Positions 1 to 8,370 of a DNA stretch of 64,000 nucleotides are shown here, one piece after another. Each line of letters starts with the position of its first letter. Positions within the stretch are counted from its first letter, which is position 1. The notes beneath the pieces are model-generated. The model was not told where the DNA came from. It did no database searches and saw only the letters and a list, made by a program, of their open reading frames with translations. The stretch comes from Enterobacter kobei. Its GTDB lineage: Bacteria > Pseudomonadota > Gammaproteobacteria > Enterobacterales > Enterobacteriaceae. The stretch covers positions 4,216,001 to 4,280,000 of the forward strand of contig NZ_CP017181.1 of the NCBI RefSeq assembly GCF_001729765.1, read 5' to 3'. A program made the position numbers and the translations under genes.

Positions 1-1436
1 CCGTTGAAGTTGTGCGTGCGGTGCGCGAACGAACAGGAACAGATTTTATTATCATCTTCCGCCTGTCGATGCTCGACCTGGTGGAGGGCGGCGGGACGTT
101 CGACGAAACCGTGCAGCTGGCGCAGGCGATTGAAGCCGCTGGTGCCACCCTCATTAACACCGGGATTGGCTGGCACGAAGCCCGTATTCCGACCATCGCC
201 ACACCGGTGCCGCGCGCGGCATTCAGCTGGGTGACGCGCAAGCTGAAAGGCAAAGTGTCTGTTCCGCTGGTCACCACCAACCGCATTAACGACCCGCAGG
301 TGGCGGACGATGTGATATCGCGCGGCGATGCCGACATGGTGTCGATGGCGCGGCCGTTCCTTGCGGATGCCGAGCTGCTGTCCAAAGCGCAAAGCGGACG
401 CGCGGATGAGATCAACACCTGCATCGGCTGTAACCAGGCCTGCCTGGATCAGATCTTCGTCGGCAAGGTGACCTCCTGCCTCGTCAACCCGCGAGCCTGC
501 CACGAAACTAAAATGCCGGTCGTTCCGGCGGCCAGCATAAAACGCCTGGCCGTCGTGGGCGCAGGCCCGGCGGGCCTGGCGTTTGCAGTGAATGCCGCCT
601 CGCGCGGCCACAGCGTGACGCTTTTTGACGCCGCAGGCGAGATTGGCGGGCAGTTTAATATCGCCAAACAGATCCCCGGCAAAGAGGAGTTCTACGAGAC
701 CCTGCGCTACTACCGCCGGATGATCGACCTGACGGGCGTCGAGCTCCGGCTCAATCAGTTTGTCAGCGCGGCGGATCTGATCGGTTTTGATGAGGTGATC
801 CTGGCAAGCGGGATCGTACCGCGAACGCCTGCGATCGCAGGTATCGATCATCCAAAAGTGCTGAGCTATCTCGACGTATTGCGTGACAAAGTGCCGGTCG
901 GGAAAAGCGTAGCGATTATCGGCTGCGGCGGAATTGGCTTTGATACCGCCATGTACTTAAGCCAGCCGGGTGAGGCTACCAGCCAGAACATTGCCGAGTT
1001 TTGCGTGGAATGGGGTATCGACACCAGCCTGAGCCAGTCCGGCGGCCTGCGTCCGGAAGGACCGCAATTGCCGAAAAGCCCGCGTCAGATTGTGATGCTG
1101 CAGCGTAAAGCCAGCAAGCCGGGCGAAGGACTGGGTAAAACCACGGGCTGGATCCATCGGGCAACCCTGCTTTCACGCGGGGTGAAGATGATCCCGGCGG
1201 TGAGCTACGAAAAGATCGACGACGAGGGTCTGCACGTTACGATCGGCGGCGAACCGCAGCTGTTGCGTGTGGATCATGTGATTTTGTGTGCCGGGCAGGA
1301 GCCGAGAAGGGATCTGGCGGATCCGCTGCGAGAAGCCGGAAGAACTGTGCATTTGATTGGCGGGTGCGATGTGGCGATGGAGCTTGACGCACGGAGGGCG
1401 ATTGCACAGGGGACGAAGCTGGCATTAGCGATTTGA
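1..1436 (+). CDS. fadH: 2,4-dienoyl-CoA reductase, 3' part
   Basis: NADPH-dependent 2,4-dienoyl-CoA reductase of beta-oxidation, which removes double bases at even positions of unsaturated fatty acids (double bonds reduced before re-entry to the cycle). The gene is cut by the window edge: about 478 of the family's roughly 672 residues are visible, read from base 3. Seen are the end of the flavin TIM barrel, a [4Fe-4S] cysteine set (CIGCNQAC followed by a fourth Cys 12 residues on, bases about 420-479), and a dinucleotide-binding GAGPAG motif at about bases 558-575 that opens the FAD/NADPH half. It ends with TGA at 1434-1436, 20 bases before an IS481-type insertion in the following REP. The reading frame itself is intact. 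Identification rests on remembered family motifs and on gene order (rlmG next). Confidence 0.93.
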   Translation, partial: VEVVRAVRERTGTDFIIIFRLSMLDLVEGGGTFDETVQLAQAIEAAGATLINTGIGWHEARIPTIATPVPRAAFSWVTRKLKGKVSVPLVTTNRINDPQVADDVISRGDADMVSMARPFLADAELLSKAQSGRADEINTCIGCNQACLDQIFVGKVTSCLVNPRACHETKMPVVPAASIKRLAVVGAGPAGLAFAVNAASRGHSVTLFDAAGEIGGQFNIAKQIPGKEEFYETLRYYRRMIDLTGVELRLNQFVSAADLIGFDEVILASGIVPRTPAIAGIDHPKVLSYLDVLRDKVPVGKSVAIIGCGGIGFDTAMYLSQPGEATSQNIAEFCVEWGIDTSLSQSGGLRPEGPQLPKSPRQIVMLQRKASKPGEGLGKTTGWIHRATLLSRGVKMIPAVSYEKIDDEGLHVTIGGEPQLLRVDHVILCAGQEPRRDLADPLREAGRTVHLIGGCDVAMELDARRAIAQGTKLALAI

Positions 1437-1442
1437 TTTCTT

Positions 1443-1456
1443 GCCCGGTGGCGCTG
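1443..1456. repeat. left half of a REP palindrome split by the IS481 element
   Basis: GCCCGGTGGCGCTG is the left arm of a REP element. The right arm, CTGCGCTTACCGGGC, resumes at 2750 on the other side of the insertion. Rejoined over the 3-base duplication CTG the two arms form one ordinary REP palindrome between the convergent genes fadH and rlmG. Confidence 0.85.
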
Positions 1457-2749
1457 GGTATGAACCGGAAACATGGGTAACACTTTAGACCGGATACATG
1501 GGTAACAGTTATAACTGGCATAGAAGAGGAGACTCGCTATGCCCTGGACTGAGACCCGACCTATGCAACGCCTTGATTTTATCCGTGCCTGCCATGCAGG
1601 TACGGACTCCTTCTCCGCGCTTTGCCGTCTTTTTGGCATCAGCCGTAAAACCGGCTATAAATGGCTTCAGCGTTTTGACCCTTCTGACCTGTCATCTCTC
1701 TCGGACCGGTCGCGTGCGCCACGCTCCCACTCCCGGACGGTTCCTGATGATATCGCCGGACACCTGACTGCCCTGCGTCAAAAACACCCTGACTGGGGGC
1801 CAAAAAAACTGCGGATGTGGTTGCTCAATCATCACGTCGATTTTACCGTACCTGCCGCCAGCACTATCGGCGATATCCTCAAGCGCGAAGGCCTGGTTCC
1901 GGATAAAAAACGAAAACGCAGAACACCAGGCAATCGCCAGCCCCTGACCATCATCAGTGAGAACAATCAGGTCTGGAGCGCTGATTTTAAAGGCAAGTTC
2001 AGGCTGCTCAGCAGAGAGTACTGCCATCCTTTCACCCTGACCGATAATCACAGCCGGTATCTGCTCAGCTGCCGGGGAACACACCGTGAGAGTGAACCCT
2101 TTGTCAGAGAGTGCCTGACGGATGCGTTCCTGGAATATGGTCTGCCGGAAGTGCTTAGAACCGATAACGGCCAGCCCTTCGCGGGAACAGGAATAGCCGG
2201 ATTAAGTCGTCTTGCCGTCTGGCTAATCAAGCTGGGCATCAGGCCGGAGCGTATCAGAAAGGGGCATCCGGAAGAAAATGGCCGCCATGAGCGAATGCAC
2301 CGCTCCCTGAAAAGTGCGGTGAAACAGGGCAACACCTTCATGACGATGGAAGAACAACAGCGGTGGTTCAGTGACTACCGGAAAGAATTTAACTACGAAA
2401 GGCCGCATGAAGCACTGGCGGGAGCAACGCCCGGAACGGTATGGCAACCCTCAAACCGACACTGGGATGGCCGTGTTCCTGAATATGCTTATCCGGAAGG
2501 AGGTACAGTCTACAGGGTGAAATCGAGGGGGACCCTCTATATGGGAAAAAAGGGTACGGTGTTCCTGAGTGAAGCACTGACTGGGGAGTACATCATGCTG
2601 GAAGAACAAGCTGATGGCCTTGAGGCCATCATCTTTAATGGGATAACGCTTGCGTACTACGACCGAAAAACCCAGAGTGTGCTCCGGATAGACTAAAAGT
2701 GTTACCTATGTTCCCGGTCTGATCTGTCACCTATGTATCCGGTCATACA
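1457..2749 (+). mobile_element. IS481-family insertion sequence, copy 1 (1293 bp)
   Basis: Complete insertion sequence carrying one transposase gene. The ends are inverted repeats, GGTATGAACCGG at the left and TGTATGACCGG (read on the minus strand) at the right. Each end contains the core ACCGG(A/G)(A/T)ACAT(G/A)GGT(A/G)ACA twice, 25 bases apart. Flanking CTG at 1454-1456 and 2750-2752 is the likely target duplication, and the flanks join into an uninterrupted REP. The copy at 48526-49818 has the same length and the same ends in the opposite orientation. I noticed one base difference, C at 2611. The closest named element I can recall is the ISKpn28 type, but I could not search for it. Confidence 0.88.
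1539..2696 (+). CDS. IS481-family transposase, copy 1
   Basis: DDE transposase of 385 residues. An N-terminal helix-turn-helix region (about residues 20-45, with GISRKTGYKWLQRF) is followed by a linker and an rve-type integrase core. The likely catalytic triad is D149 (WSADFKG), D209 (LRTDNGQ) and E245 (HPEENGRHE), with the D-35-E spacing typical of the group. The start ATG at 1539 follows a GAGGAGA ribosome site. The gene fills nearly all of the element and looks intact. It differs from the second copy at one residue near the C-terminus (EEQADG here, EEQDDG there). Family placement is from motifs and length; the exact IS name is uncertain. Confidence 0.92.
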   Translation: MPWTETRPMQRLDFIRACHAGTDSFSALCRLFGISRKTGYKWLQRFDPSDLSSLSDRSRAPRSHSRTVPDDIAGHLTALRQKHPDWGPKKLRMWLLNHHVDFTVPAASTIGDILKREGLVPDKKRKRRTPGNRQPLTIISENNQVWSADFKGKFRLLSREYCHPFTLTDNHSRYLLSCRGTHRESEPFVRECLTDAFLEYGLPEVLRTDNGQPFAGTGIAGLSRLAVWLIKLGIRPERIRKGHPEENGRHERMHRSLKSAVKQGNTFMTMEEQQRWFSDYRKEFNYERPHEALAGATPGTVWQPSNRHWDGRVPEYAYPEGGTVYRVKSRGTLYMGKKGTVFLSEALTGEYIMLEEQADGLEAIIFNGITLAYYDRKTQSVLRID

Positions 2750-2806
2750 CTGCGCTTACCGGGCCTACAAAACCGTAGGCCTGTGCAAGCGCAGCGCCGC
2801 CAGGCA
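2750..2806. repeat. REP right arm plus a second inverted REP (BIME)
   Basis: The right arm of the split REP (CTGCGCTTACCGGGCCTAC) is followed after a few bases by a second, inversely oriented REP (GTAGGCCTGTGCAAGCGCAGCGCCGCCAGGC, in pieces). Together they made a bipartite repeat between the convergent ends of fadH and rlmG before the insertion. Confidence 0.75.
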
Positions 2807-2814
2807 AAACAACC

Positions 2815-3951
2815 TTAACGACGACGCCCCAGCTTCACCGCCTTCAGCACCACAAACTTGTTGTTCGTCGCGATGGTGACGCAGTTGCCGAAAATTTTCT
2901 TCAGCTTGTGGAAGTAGTCCAGGTGGCGGTTCGCCACGATATACAGCTCGCCGTTGATTTTCAGACAGCGGCGCGCATGGTGGAACATCTCCCAGGCGAC
3001 GTTATCCGTCAGAGCATGCTTCTGATGGAACGGCGGGTTACAGAACACGGCGTTGAAGCGGAACGGCTCCACGCCGGAGAGCGCGTTGTTGATCATAAAC
3101 TCGCAGCGATCCAGCGCCTCTGGCAGGTTAGTTTCCACGTTCAGACGGCTGGAGGCCACCGCCATTGGCGATTCGTCGCTAAACACCACGCTGGCGTCCG
3201 GGTTTTTCGCCAGCAGCGTCAGGCCAATCACACCATTCCCGCAGCCCAGGTCGACGATCTCCCCTTCCAGATTTTCCGGCAGATGTTCCATAAAGAAGCG
3301 TGCGCCGATATCGAGGCCGGTACGGGAGAAGACGTTCGCATGGTTGTGGATGGTCCAGTCGGTGCCTTCCAGCTTCCAGCTCAGCGTCTCTGGCGCGTCG
3401 GCCAGCTCCGGTGCGCTAAACGTACAGTTGATCAGGCGCGCTTTTTTCCAGGCAAGCGTAGTGGTGGTTGGACCGAGGACTTTCTCGAACAGCTCCAGCG
3501 TCGACGTGTGGATATCGCGTGCCTTGGCACCCGCGATAATACGGGTTTCTGGCGTGACGACTTTTCGCAGCGCGCGCAGCTGTTGCTCCAGCAGCGCCAT
3601 GGTTTTTGGCACTTTGATCAGCACTACACCCGGCGCCTGCGGGTACTCCGCGGTGCTGTCGAGGAACTTCACGCTGGATTCGTCGATTTCGTTATGGCGC
3701 AGGTTTTCACGCGTCGCCAGCTCGCTTAAGTAAGAATCGCCGATGCTGTAAGGTTTGTGCTCCGCCAGCGCGCAGCCCAGCGCGCCGAATGCATCATTCA
3801 GGATCAGAACCGGCCCGAGGATTTCGGTATCATCCAACTGCTGCAGCAGATACTCATCCGCCGCTTCCCACGCCTGAAGCGGGTTAACGTCGTCCGTTTC
3901 CGGGAAACGTTTAAGGTTGAGTGAACGGAAACCGTTGTCTAAGTGGCTCAT
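2815..3951 (-). CDS. rlmG: 23S rRNA (guanine1835-N2)-methyltransferase
   Basis: SAM-dependent methyltransferase that makes m2G at position 1835 of 23S rRNA in the large subunit. At 378 residues it has the full E. coli RlmG length. A degenerate N-terminal methyltransferase-like domain (about 1-190) precedes the catalytic domain, with motif I DLGCGNG at 234-240 and the substrate-amine motif NPPFH at 305-309. It is transcribed convergently with fadH and divergently from ygjP, with 83 bases between rlmG and ygjP starts. Nothing suggests damage. Assignment rests on motif order, length and conserved gene order. Confidence 0.95.
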   Translation of the reverse strand: MSHLDNGFRSLNLKRFPETDDVNPLQAWEAADEYLLQQLDDTEILGPVLILNDAFGALGCALAEHKPYSIGDSYLSELATRENLRHNEIDESSVKFLDSTAEYPQAPGVVLIKVPKTMALLEQQLRALRKVVTPETRIIAGAKARDIHTSTLELFEKVLGPTTTTLAWKKARLINCTFSAPELADAPETLSWKLEGTDWTIHNHANVFSRTGLDIGARFFMEHLPENLEGEIVDLGCGNGVIGLTLLAKNPDASVVFSDESPMAVASSRLNVETNLPEALDRCEFMINNALSGVEPFRFNAVFCNPPFHQKHALTDNVAWEMFHHARRCLKINGELYIVANRHLDYFHKLKKIFGNCVTIATNNKFVVLKAVKLGRRR

Positions 3952-4034
3952 CGGCCCTCCTGAATGGTAAAATTTGGCGTATCCCTGAAAAGGGTGCGTG
4001 AGTATACCCGTTTTATTGTCGATTTGGGGCGTTG

Positions 4035-4538
4035 ATGAACCAACTTACTTATCTCCAGGGCTACCCGGAGCATTTACTTTCTCAGGTTCGCAGCCTGATT
4101 GCCGAGCAGAAGCTGGGCGCGGTGCTGGAAAAACGCTACCCCGGTACGCACGATTTCACGACCGATAAAGCCCTCTGGCAGTATACGCAGGATCTGAAAA
4201 GCCGGTATCTGAAGAGCGCGCCGCCGATCAACAAGGTGATGTACGACAACAAAATCCACGTTCTGAAAAACGCGCTCGGCCTGCACACCGCTATCTCCCG
4301 CGTGCAGGGCGGCAAGCTGAAAGCCAAAGCCGAGATCCGCGTGGCGACGGTTTTCCGTAACGCACCGGAAGCCTTTCTGCGGATGATCGTGGTCCATGAG
4401 CTGGCGCACCTGAAAGAGAAAGAGCACGACAAAGCGTTCTATTCCCTGTGCTGCCACATGGAGCCGCAGTACCACCAGCTGGAGTTTGATACCCGGCTGT
4501 GGCTGACGCATTTATCGTTAAAGAGTAATGCGCAGTAA
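4035..4538 (+). CDS. ygjP: YgjP family putative metal-dependent hydrolase
   Basis: Protein of 167 residues belonging to the YgjP/SprT-like metallopeptidase group; its substrate is not established. The zinc motif HELAH lies at 121-125 with a further His at 131 ([11 protein letters not shown]), followed by a CCHMEPQY segment. I chose ATG 4035 rather than the in-frame TTG at 4032, because it gives the family N-terminus [12 protein letters not shown]. It is divergent from rlmG, an arrangement shared with E. coli. The protein is intact with no signal peptide, so it is probably cytosolic. Confidence 0.9.
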   Translation: MNQLTYLQGYPEHLLSQVRSLIAEQKLGAVLEKRYPGTHDFTTDKALWQYTQDLKSRYLKSAPPINKVMYDNKIHVLKNALGLHTAISRVQGGKLKAKAEIRVATVFRNAPEAFLRMIVVHELAHLKEKEHDKAFYSLCCHMEPQYHQLEFDTRLWLTHLSLKSNAQ

Positions 4539-4608
4539 CGCACGCGAATTGTCATGATGACGTGCTACAGTGGTTAAAGGTTCCCCGCTACGGAGTACGT
4601 AAACGTTT

Positions 4609-5607
4609 ATGATACGTTTCGCAGTCATTGGAACGAACTGGATCACGCGCCAGTTCGTCGACGCCGCCCACGAAACCGGCAAACTTAAACTCACCGCAGT
4701 CTATTCCCGCAGCCTTGAGCAGGCGCAGAGTTTTGCGAATGATTACCTCGTCGAGCATCTCTTCACCTCTCTCGACGAGATGGCGCAAAGCGACGCCATA
4801 GACGCGGTGTATATCGCCAGCCCGAATTCCCTGCACTTCCCCCAAACGAAGCTGTTTCTCAGCCATAAAAAGCATGTGATTTGCGAGAAGCCGCTGGCGT
4901 CGAATATCCAGGAAGTGGAAGCCGCCATCGCGCTTGCCCGTGAAAACCAGGTGGTGCTGTTCGAAGCGTTCAAAACGGCCAGCCTGCCGAATTTCCTGCT
5001 ATTGCAGCAGTCGCTGCCGAAAATAGGCAAAGTGCGTAAAGCCTTCATCAACTACTGCCAGTACTCGTCGCGCTATCAGCGTTATCTGGACGGCGAGAAC
5101 CCCAATACCTTTAACCCGGCCTTCTCTAACGGCTCGATTATGGATATCGGTTTTTACTGCCTGGCCTCTGCAATCGCGCTGTGGGGCGAGCCGCACGGCG
5201 TCACGGCCACGGCCAGCCTGCTGGAAAGCGGTGTGGATGCGCACGGCGTCGTGGTGCTGGATTACGGCGATTTCAGCGTCACGCTGCAGCACTCTAAAGT
5301 CAGTGATTCTGTGCTGCCGAGCGAAATTCAGGGCGAAGCCGGGTCGCTGGTGATTGAGAAGATTTCCGAGTGTCAGAAAGTGAGCTTTGTGCCGCGCGGC
5401 GGTAAAGCGCAGGAGCTGACGCAGCCTCAGCATATTAACACTATGCTCTATGAGGCAGAGGTCTTCGCCCGTCTCGTGGAAGACAACGAAGTGAATCACC
5501 CGGGCCTCGCGGTGAGCCGCACCACGGCGAAGCTGCAAACGGAGATCCGCCGTCAGACCGGCGTGGTGTTCCCTGCAGACGGCGTGGGCGCAGAAGCTAT
5601 CGCGTAA
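4609..5607 (+). CDS. ygjR: Gfo/Idh/MocA family oxidoreductase YgjR
   Basis: Predicted NAD(P)-dependent sugar-type dehydrogenase of 332 residues with unknown substrate. The N-terminal Rossmann fold opens with IRFAVIGTNWI, and the family's conserved EKP motif is at residues 93-95 (ICEKPLASN). The rest is the C-terminal alpha/beta substrate domain. It stands alone between ygjP and the alx leader. Function beyond the oxidoreductase fold is not known from sequence. Confidence 0.88.
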   Translation: MIRFAVIGTNWITRQFVDAAHETGKLKLTAVYSRSLEQAQSFANDYLVEHLFTSLDEMAQSDAIDAVYIASPNSLHFPQTKLFLSHKKHVICEKPLASNIQEVEAAIALARENQVVLFEAFKTASLPNFLLLQQSLPKIGKVRKAFINYCQYSSRYQRYLDGENPNTFNPAFSNGSIMDIGFYCLASAIALWGEPHGVTATASLLESGVDAHGVVVLDYGDFSVTLQHSKVSDSVLPSEIQGEAGSLVIEKISECQKVSFVPRGGKAQELTQPQHINTMLYEAEVFARLVEDNEVNHPGLAVSRTTAKLQTEIRRQTGVVFPADGVGAEAIA

Positions 5608-5624
5608 AGCTGTGTAATGAAAAG

Positions 5625-5840
5625 GCGCAGACCATTGACGAAACCGATGGTCTGACATATTTTGTTACCTGCAAAGGGGAGTAACTTCTTCGCCGGTGGA
5701 TCGTCATTACGATGCGTGCAAAATCGCATCCGGTCGCCGGGCAACCTTCGTGGTTGTAAGTGAGACCTTGCCGGAAGGCGAGGTCTATGCATAAAAAGCT
5801 AACGGCTATCGTCTTCTGACCATAGCCGTTTTTGTTTTTT
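5625..5840 (+). ncRNA. yybP-ykoY Mn2+ riboswitch / pH-responsive element of alx (SraF)
   Basis: Structured leader of alx. A first hairpin (GACCATTG...CGATGGTC, about 5629-5653) is followed by the conserved aptamer from about 5670 (GCAAAGGGGAGTAAC) to 5790, including GTAAGTGAGACC and TTGCCGGAAGGCGAGGTC. The expression platform is a terminator-like hairpin AACGGCTAT/ATAGCCGTT (5801-5809 with 5822-5830) and a T-rich run to 5840. In E. coli this element raises alx expression at alkaline pH and with manganese. Recognition is from these sequence blocks and from position; exact ends are approximate. Confidence 0.9.
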
Positions 5841-5858
5841 ATGTGTAAGGAAAATAGT

Positions 5859-6824
5859 ATGCATTCTGTCGGCACTCCAATGTTGTGGGGCGGATTCGCG
5901 GTTGTCGTGCTCATCATGCTGGCGATCGACCTCTTTTTGCAGGGGCGTCGCGGTGAGCACGGCATGTCCATAAAGCAAGCCGCCGTCTGGTCCCTGGTAT
6001 GGGTCACCCTCTCTCTGCTCTTCTGTGCTGCCTTCTGGTGGTATCTGGCCTCAACCGAAGGCCGCGCGGTGGCCGATCCTCAGGCGCTCGCCTTCCTCAC
6101 CGGCTATTTGATTGAAAAAGCCCTCGCGGTCGATAACGTCTTCGTCTGGCTGATGCTGTTCAGTTACTTTGCCGTGCCTGCGGCGCTGCAGCGCCGTGTG
6201 CTGGTCTATGGCGTGCTGGGCGCGATTATCCTGCGTACGATCATGATCTTCGCCGGTAGCTGGCTGATTACCCAGTTCGAATGGCTGCTGTACGTCTTCG
6301 GCGCGTTCCTGCTGTTCACCGGGGTCAAAATGGCGCTGGCGAAAGAAGACGGCTCCGCGATTGGCGATCGCCCTCTGGTGAAGTGGTTCCGCAGCCACCT
6401 GCGCATGACGGATAAGATCGAGAGCGAGCACTTCTTCGTGCGCAAGAACGGTCTGCTGTTTGCCACCCCGCTGCTGCTGGTGCTGATTCTGGTTGAGCTG
6501 AGCGACGTGATTTTCGCCGTAGACAGCATTCCGGCCATCTTTGCAGTGACGACTGATCCGTTCATCGTCCTGACCTCTAACCTGTTCGCGATCCTTGGCC
6601 TGCGCGCCATGTACTTCCTGCTGGCAGGTGCCGCAGAGCGCTTCTCGATGCTGAAGTATGGCCTGTCGGTGATCCTCGTGTTCATCGGTATCAAGATGCT
6701 GATCGTCGATTTCTACCATATCCCGATCGCTATCTCGCTCGGCGTGGTGTTCGGCATTCTGATCGTGACGCTGATTATCAATACCTGGGTTAACCGCCAG
6801 CACGATAAGAAGCAGCAGGTTTAG
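5859..6824 (+). CDS. alx: TerC family membrane protein Alx
   Basis: Inner-membrane protein of 321 residues in the TerC family, linked in E. coli to alkaline response and Mn2+ export. Seven to nine hydrophobic segments are visible. Conserved acidic membrane motifs are [12 protein letters not shown] (about 86-97) and [11 protein letters not shown] (about 213-223), which are the likely metal-binding residues. ATG 5859 is preferred over upstream in-frame codons because of AAGGA eight bases upstream and agreement with the family N-terminus ([12 protein letters not shown]). Control is by the riboswitch directly upstream. Confidence 0.95.
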   Translation: MHSVGTPMLWGGFAVVVLIMLAIDLFLQGRRGEHGMSIKQAAVWSLVWVTLSLLFCAAFWWYLASTEGRAVADPQALAFLTGYLIEKALAVDNVFVWLMLFSYFAVPAALQRRVLVYGVLGAIILRTIMIFAGSWLITQFEWLLYVFGAFLLFTGVKMALAKEDGSAIGDRPLVKWFRSHLRMTDKIESEHFFVRKNGLLFATPLLLVLILVELSDVIFAVDSIPAIFAVTTDPFIVLTSNLFAILGLRAMYFLLAGAAERFSMLKYGLSVILVFIGIKMLIVDFYHIPIAISLGVVFGILIVTLIINTWVNRQHDKKQQV

Positions 6825-6832
6825 TGCGTTTT

Positions 6833-6858
6833 GCCGGGTAAGCTCAGCGCCACCCGGC
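6833..6858. repeat. REP element after alx
   Basis: GCCGGGTA...GCGCCACCCGGC forms an imperfect palindrome just after the alx stop, matching the REP family seen elsewhere in the window. It may protect the 3' end of the alx transcript. Confidence 0.6.
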
Positions 6859-7035
6859 ACTTCCGTTAACCAATAGTTAAAAAACATGACGCAACACGTA
6901 AAATCCAGCATTTTACTCTTCCGCCTTGCCCTGCTTTCCCTGATACTCAACCAGGCAAACAAATACTTACATCCGGACATAAATGTGACTTAGAGCACAT
7001 ACAGGATGGAACGCAATTTCACTCAGGAATAACGT

Positions 7036-8277
7036 ATGAGCACACAATCAAGCGGTCTGTTCGCGCGCCTGGCGCAGGGCAGCCTCGTTAAACAAATTCT
7101 CGTCGGGTTGGTACTGGGCATTCTGCTGGCAATGGTGTCAAAACCCGCTGCAGAAGCCACCGGGCTTCTCGGCACCCTCTTTGTTGGCGCCCTGAAGGCC
7201 GTCGCACCGGTTCTGGTTCTGATGCTGGTCATGGCCTCCATTGCCAACCACCAGCACGGACAAAAAACCAACATTCGCCCTATTCTGTTCCTGTATCTTC
7301 TGGGAACCTTCTCCGCTGCCTTAACGGCCGTGGTATTTAGCTTCCTGTTCCCGTCTACGCTGCACCTGACCAGCGCGGCCGGTGACATCACACCGCCGTC
7401 CGGCATTGTGGAAGTGCTGCGCGGTCTGCTGATGAGCATGGTATCCAACCCCATCACTGCGCTGATGAACGCGAACTACATCGGCATCCTGGTCTGGGCG
7501 ATTGGTCTGGGCTTCGCGCTGCGTCACGGCAACGAGACCACGAAAAATCTGGTCAACGATTTATCGAATGCCGTCACCTTTATGGTGAAACTGGTGATTC
7601 GTTTTGCGCCAATCGGTATTTTTGGGCTGGTCTCCTCCACTCTGGCCACCACCGGTTTCGACGCGCTGTGGGGCTACGCGCAGCTGCTGGTTGTTCTGGT
7701 CGGCTGTATGCTGCTGGTGGCGCTGGTGATCAACCCGCTGCTGGTGTTCTGGCAGATCCGCCGCAACCCGTATCCACTGGTGCTAACCTGCCTGCGTGAG
7801 AGCGGGGTGTATGCCTTCTTCACCCGCAGCTCTGCGGCAAATATCCCGGTTAACATGGCGCTGGCGGAGAAGCTGAATCTGGACCGCGATACCTATTCCG
7901 TGTCGATCCCGCTGGGTGCGACCGTGAACATGGCGGGCGCGGCAATCACCATCACCGTGCTGACCCTGGCAGCGGTACATACCTTAGGTGTTCCGGTCGA
8001 TCTACCAACGGCGCTGCTGCTGAGCGTGGTGGCTTCTCTGTGTGCCTGTGGCGCGTCCGGCGTGGCGGGTGGCTCGCTGCTGCTGATCCCACTGGCATGT
8101 AACATGTTCGGTATCCCAAACGAGATCGCCATGCAGGTTGTGGCCGTCGGCTTTATCATCGGCGTATTGCAGGACTCCTGCGAAACGGCGCTGAACTCCT
8201 CAACCGATGTGCTGTTCACCGCAGCGGCCTGTCAGGCGGAAGACGCGCGTTTAGCGAAGAACGCTCTGCGAGGTTAA
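7036..8277 (+). CDS. sstT: serine/threonine:Na+ symporter SstT
   Basis: Sodium-coupled uptake of L-serine and L-threonine across the inner membrane; dicarboxylate/amino acid:cation symporter (SDF) family. The protein has 413 residues against 414 in E. coli. Eight or so hydrophobic segments, the serine-rich re-entrant loop ([12 protein letters not shown], about 257-268) and the [11 protein letters not shown] motif (about 294-304) are all present. ATG 7036 follows CAGGAATAACGT. A single gene with its own terminator at 8282-8309. Confidence 0.95.
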   Translation: MSTQSSGLFARLAQGSLVKQILVGLVLGILLAMVSKPAAEATGLLGTLFVGALKAVAPVLVLMLVMASIANHQHGQKTNIRPILFLYLLGTFSAALTAVVFSFLFPSTLHLTSAAGDITPPSGIVEVLRGLLMSMVSNPITALMNANYIGILVWAIGLGFALRHGNETTKNLVNDLSNAVTFMVKLVIRFAPIGIFGLVSSTLATTGFDALWGYAQLLVVLVGCMLLVALVINPLLVFWQIRRNPYPLVLTCLRESGVYAFFTRSSAANIPVNMALAEKLNLDRDTYSVSIPLGATVNMAGAAITITVLTLAAVHTLGVPVDLPTALLLSVVASLCACGASGVAGGSLLLIPLACNMFGIPNEIAMQVVAVGFIIGVLQDSCETALNSSTDVLFTAAACQAEDARLAKNALRG

Positions 8278-8281
8278 CAGC

Positions 8282-8310
8282 AAAGCGGCAACCTCTGGTT
8301 GCCGCTTTTA
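8282..8310 (+). terminator. intrinsic terminator of sstT
   Basis: Perfect stem AAAGCGGCAACC/GGTTGCCGCTTT with a 4-base loop, followed by TTTTA, four bases after the sstT stop. Confidence 0.85.
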
Positions 8311-8319
8311 ATGTTTTCA

Positions 8320-8352
8320 CCCTCTCCCCGTGGGAGAGGGCCGGGGTGAGGG
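8320..8352. repeat. CCCTCTCCC palindromic repeat, copy A
   Basis: CCCTCTCCC-cgt-GGGAGAGGG followed by a GGGGTGAGGGC tail. It lies between the convergent ends of sstT and uxaA. Similar units occur at 17022, 20913 and 57170. Confidence 0.8.
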
Positions 8353-8370
8353 CACCAGCCCGCACTCAAC

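Noticed and set aside
1274..1639. Minus-strand open frame crossing from fadH into the IS
   Set aside because: Chance frame across the junction; no start signal and no motif.
6051..6980. Minus-strand open frame opposite alx
   Set aside because: His/Gln/Asp-rich composition, typical of antisense to a membrane-protein gene; no ribosome site or motif.
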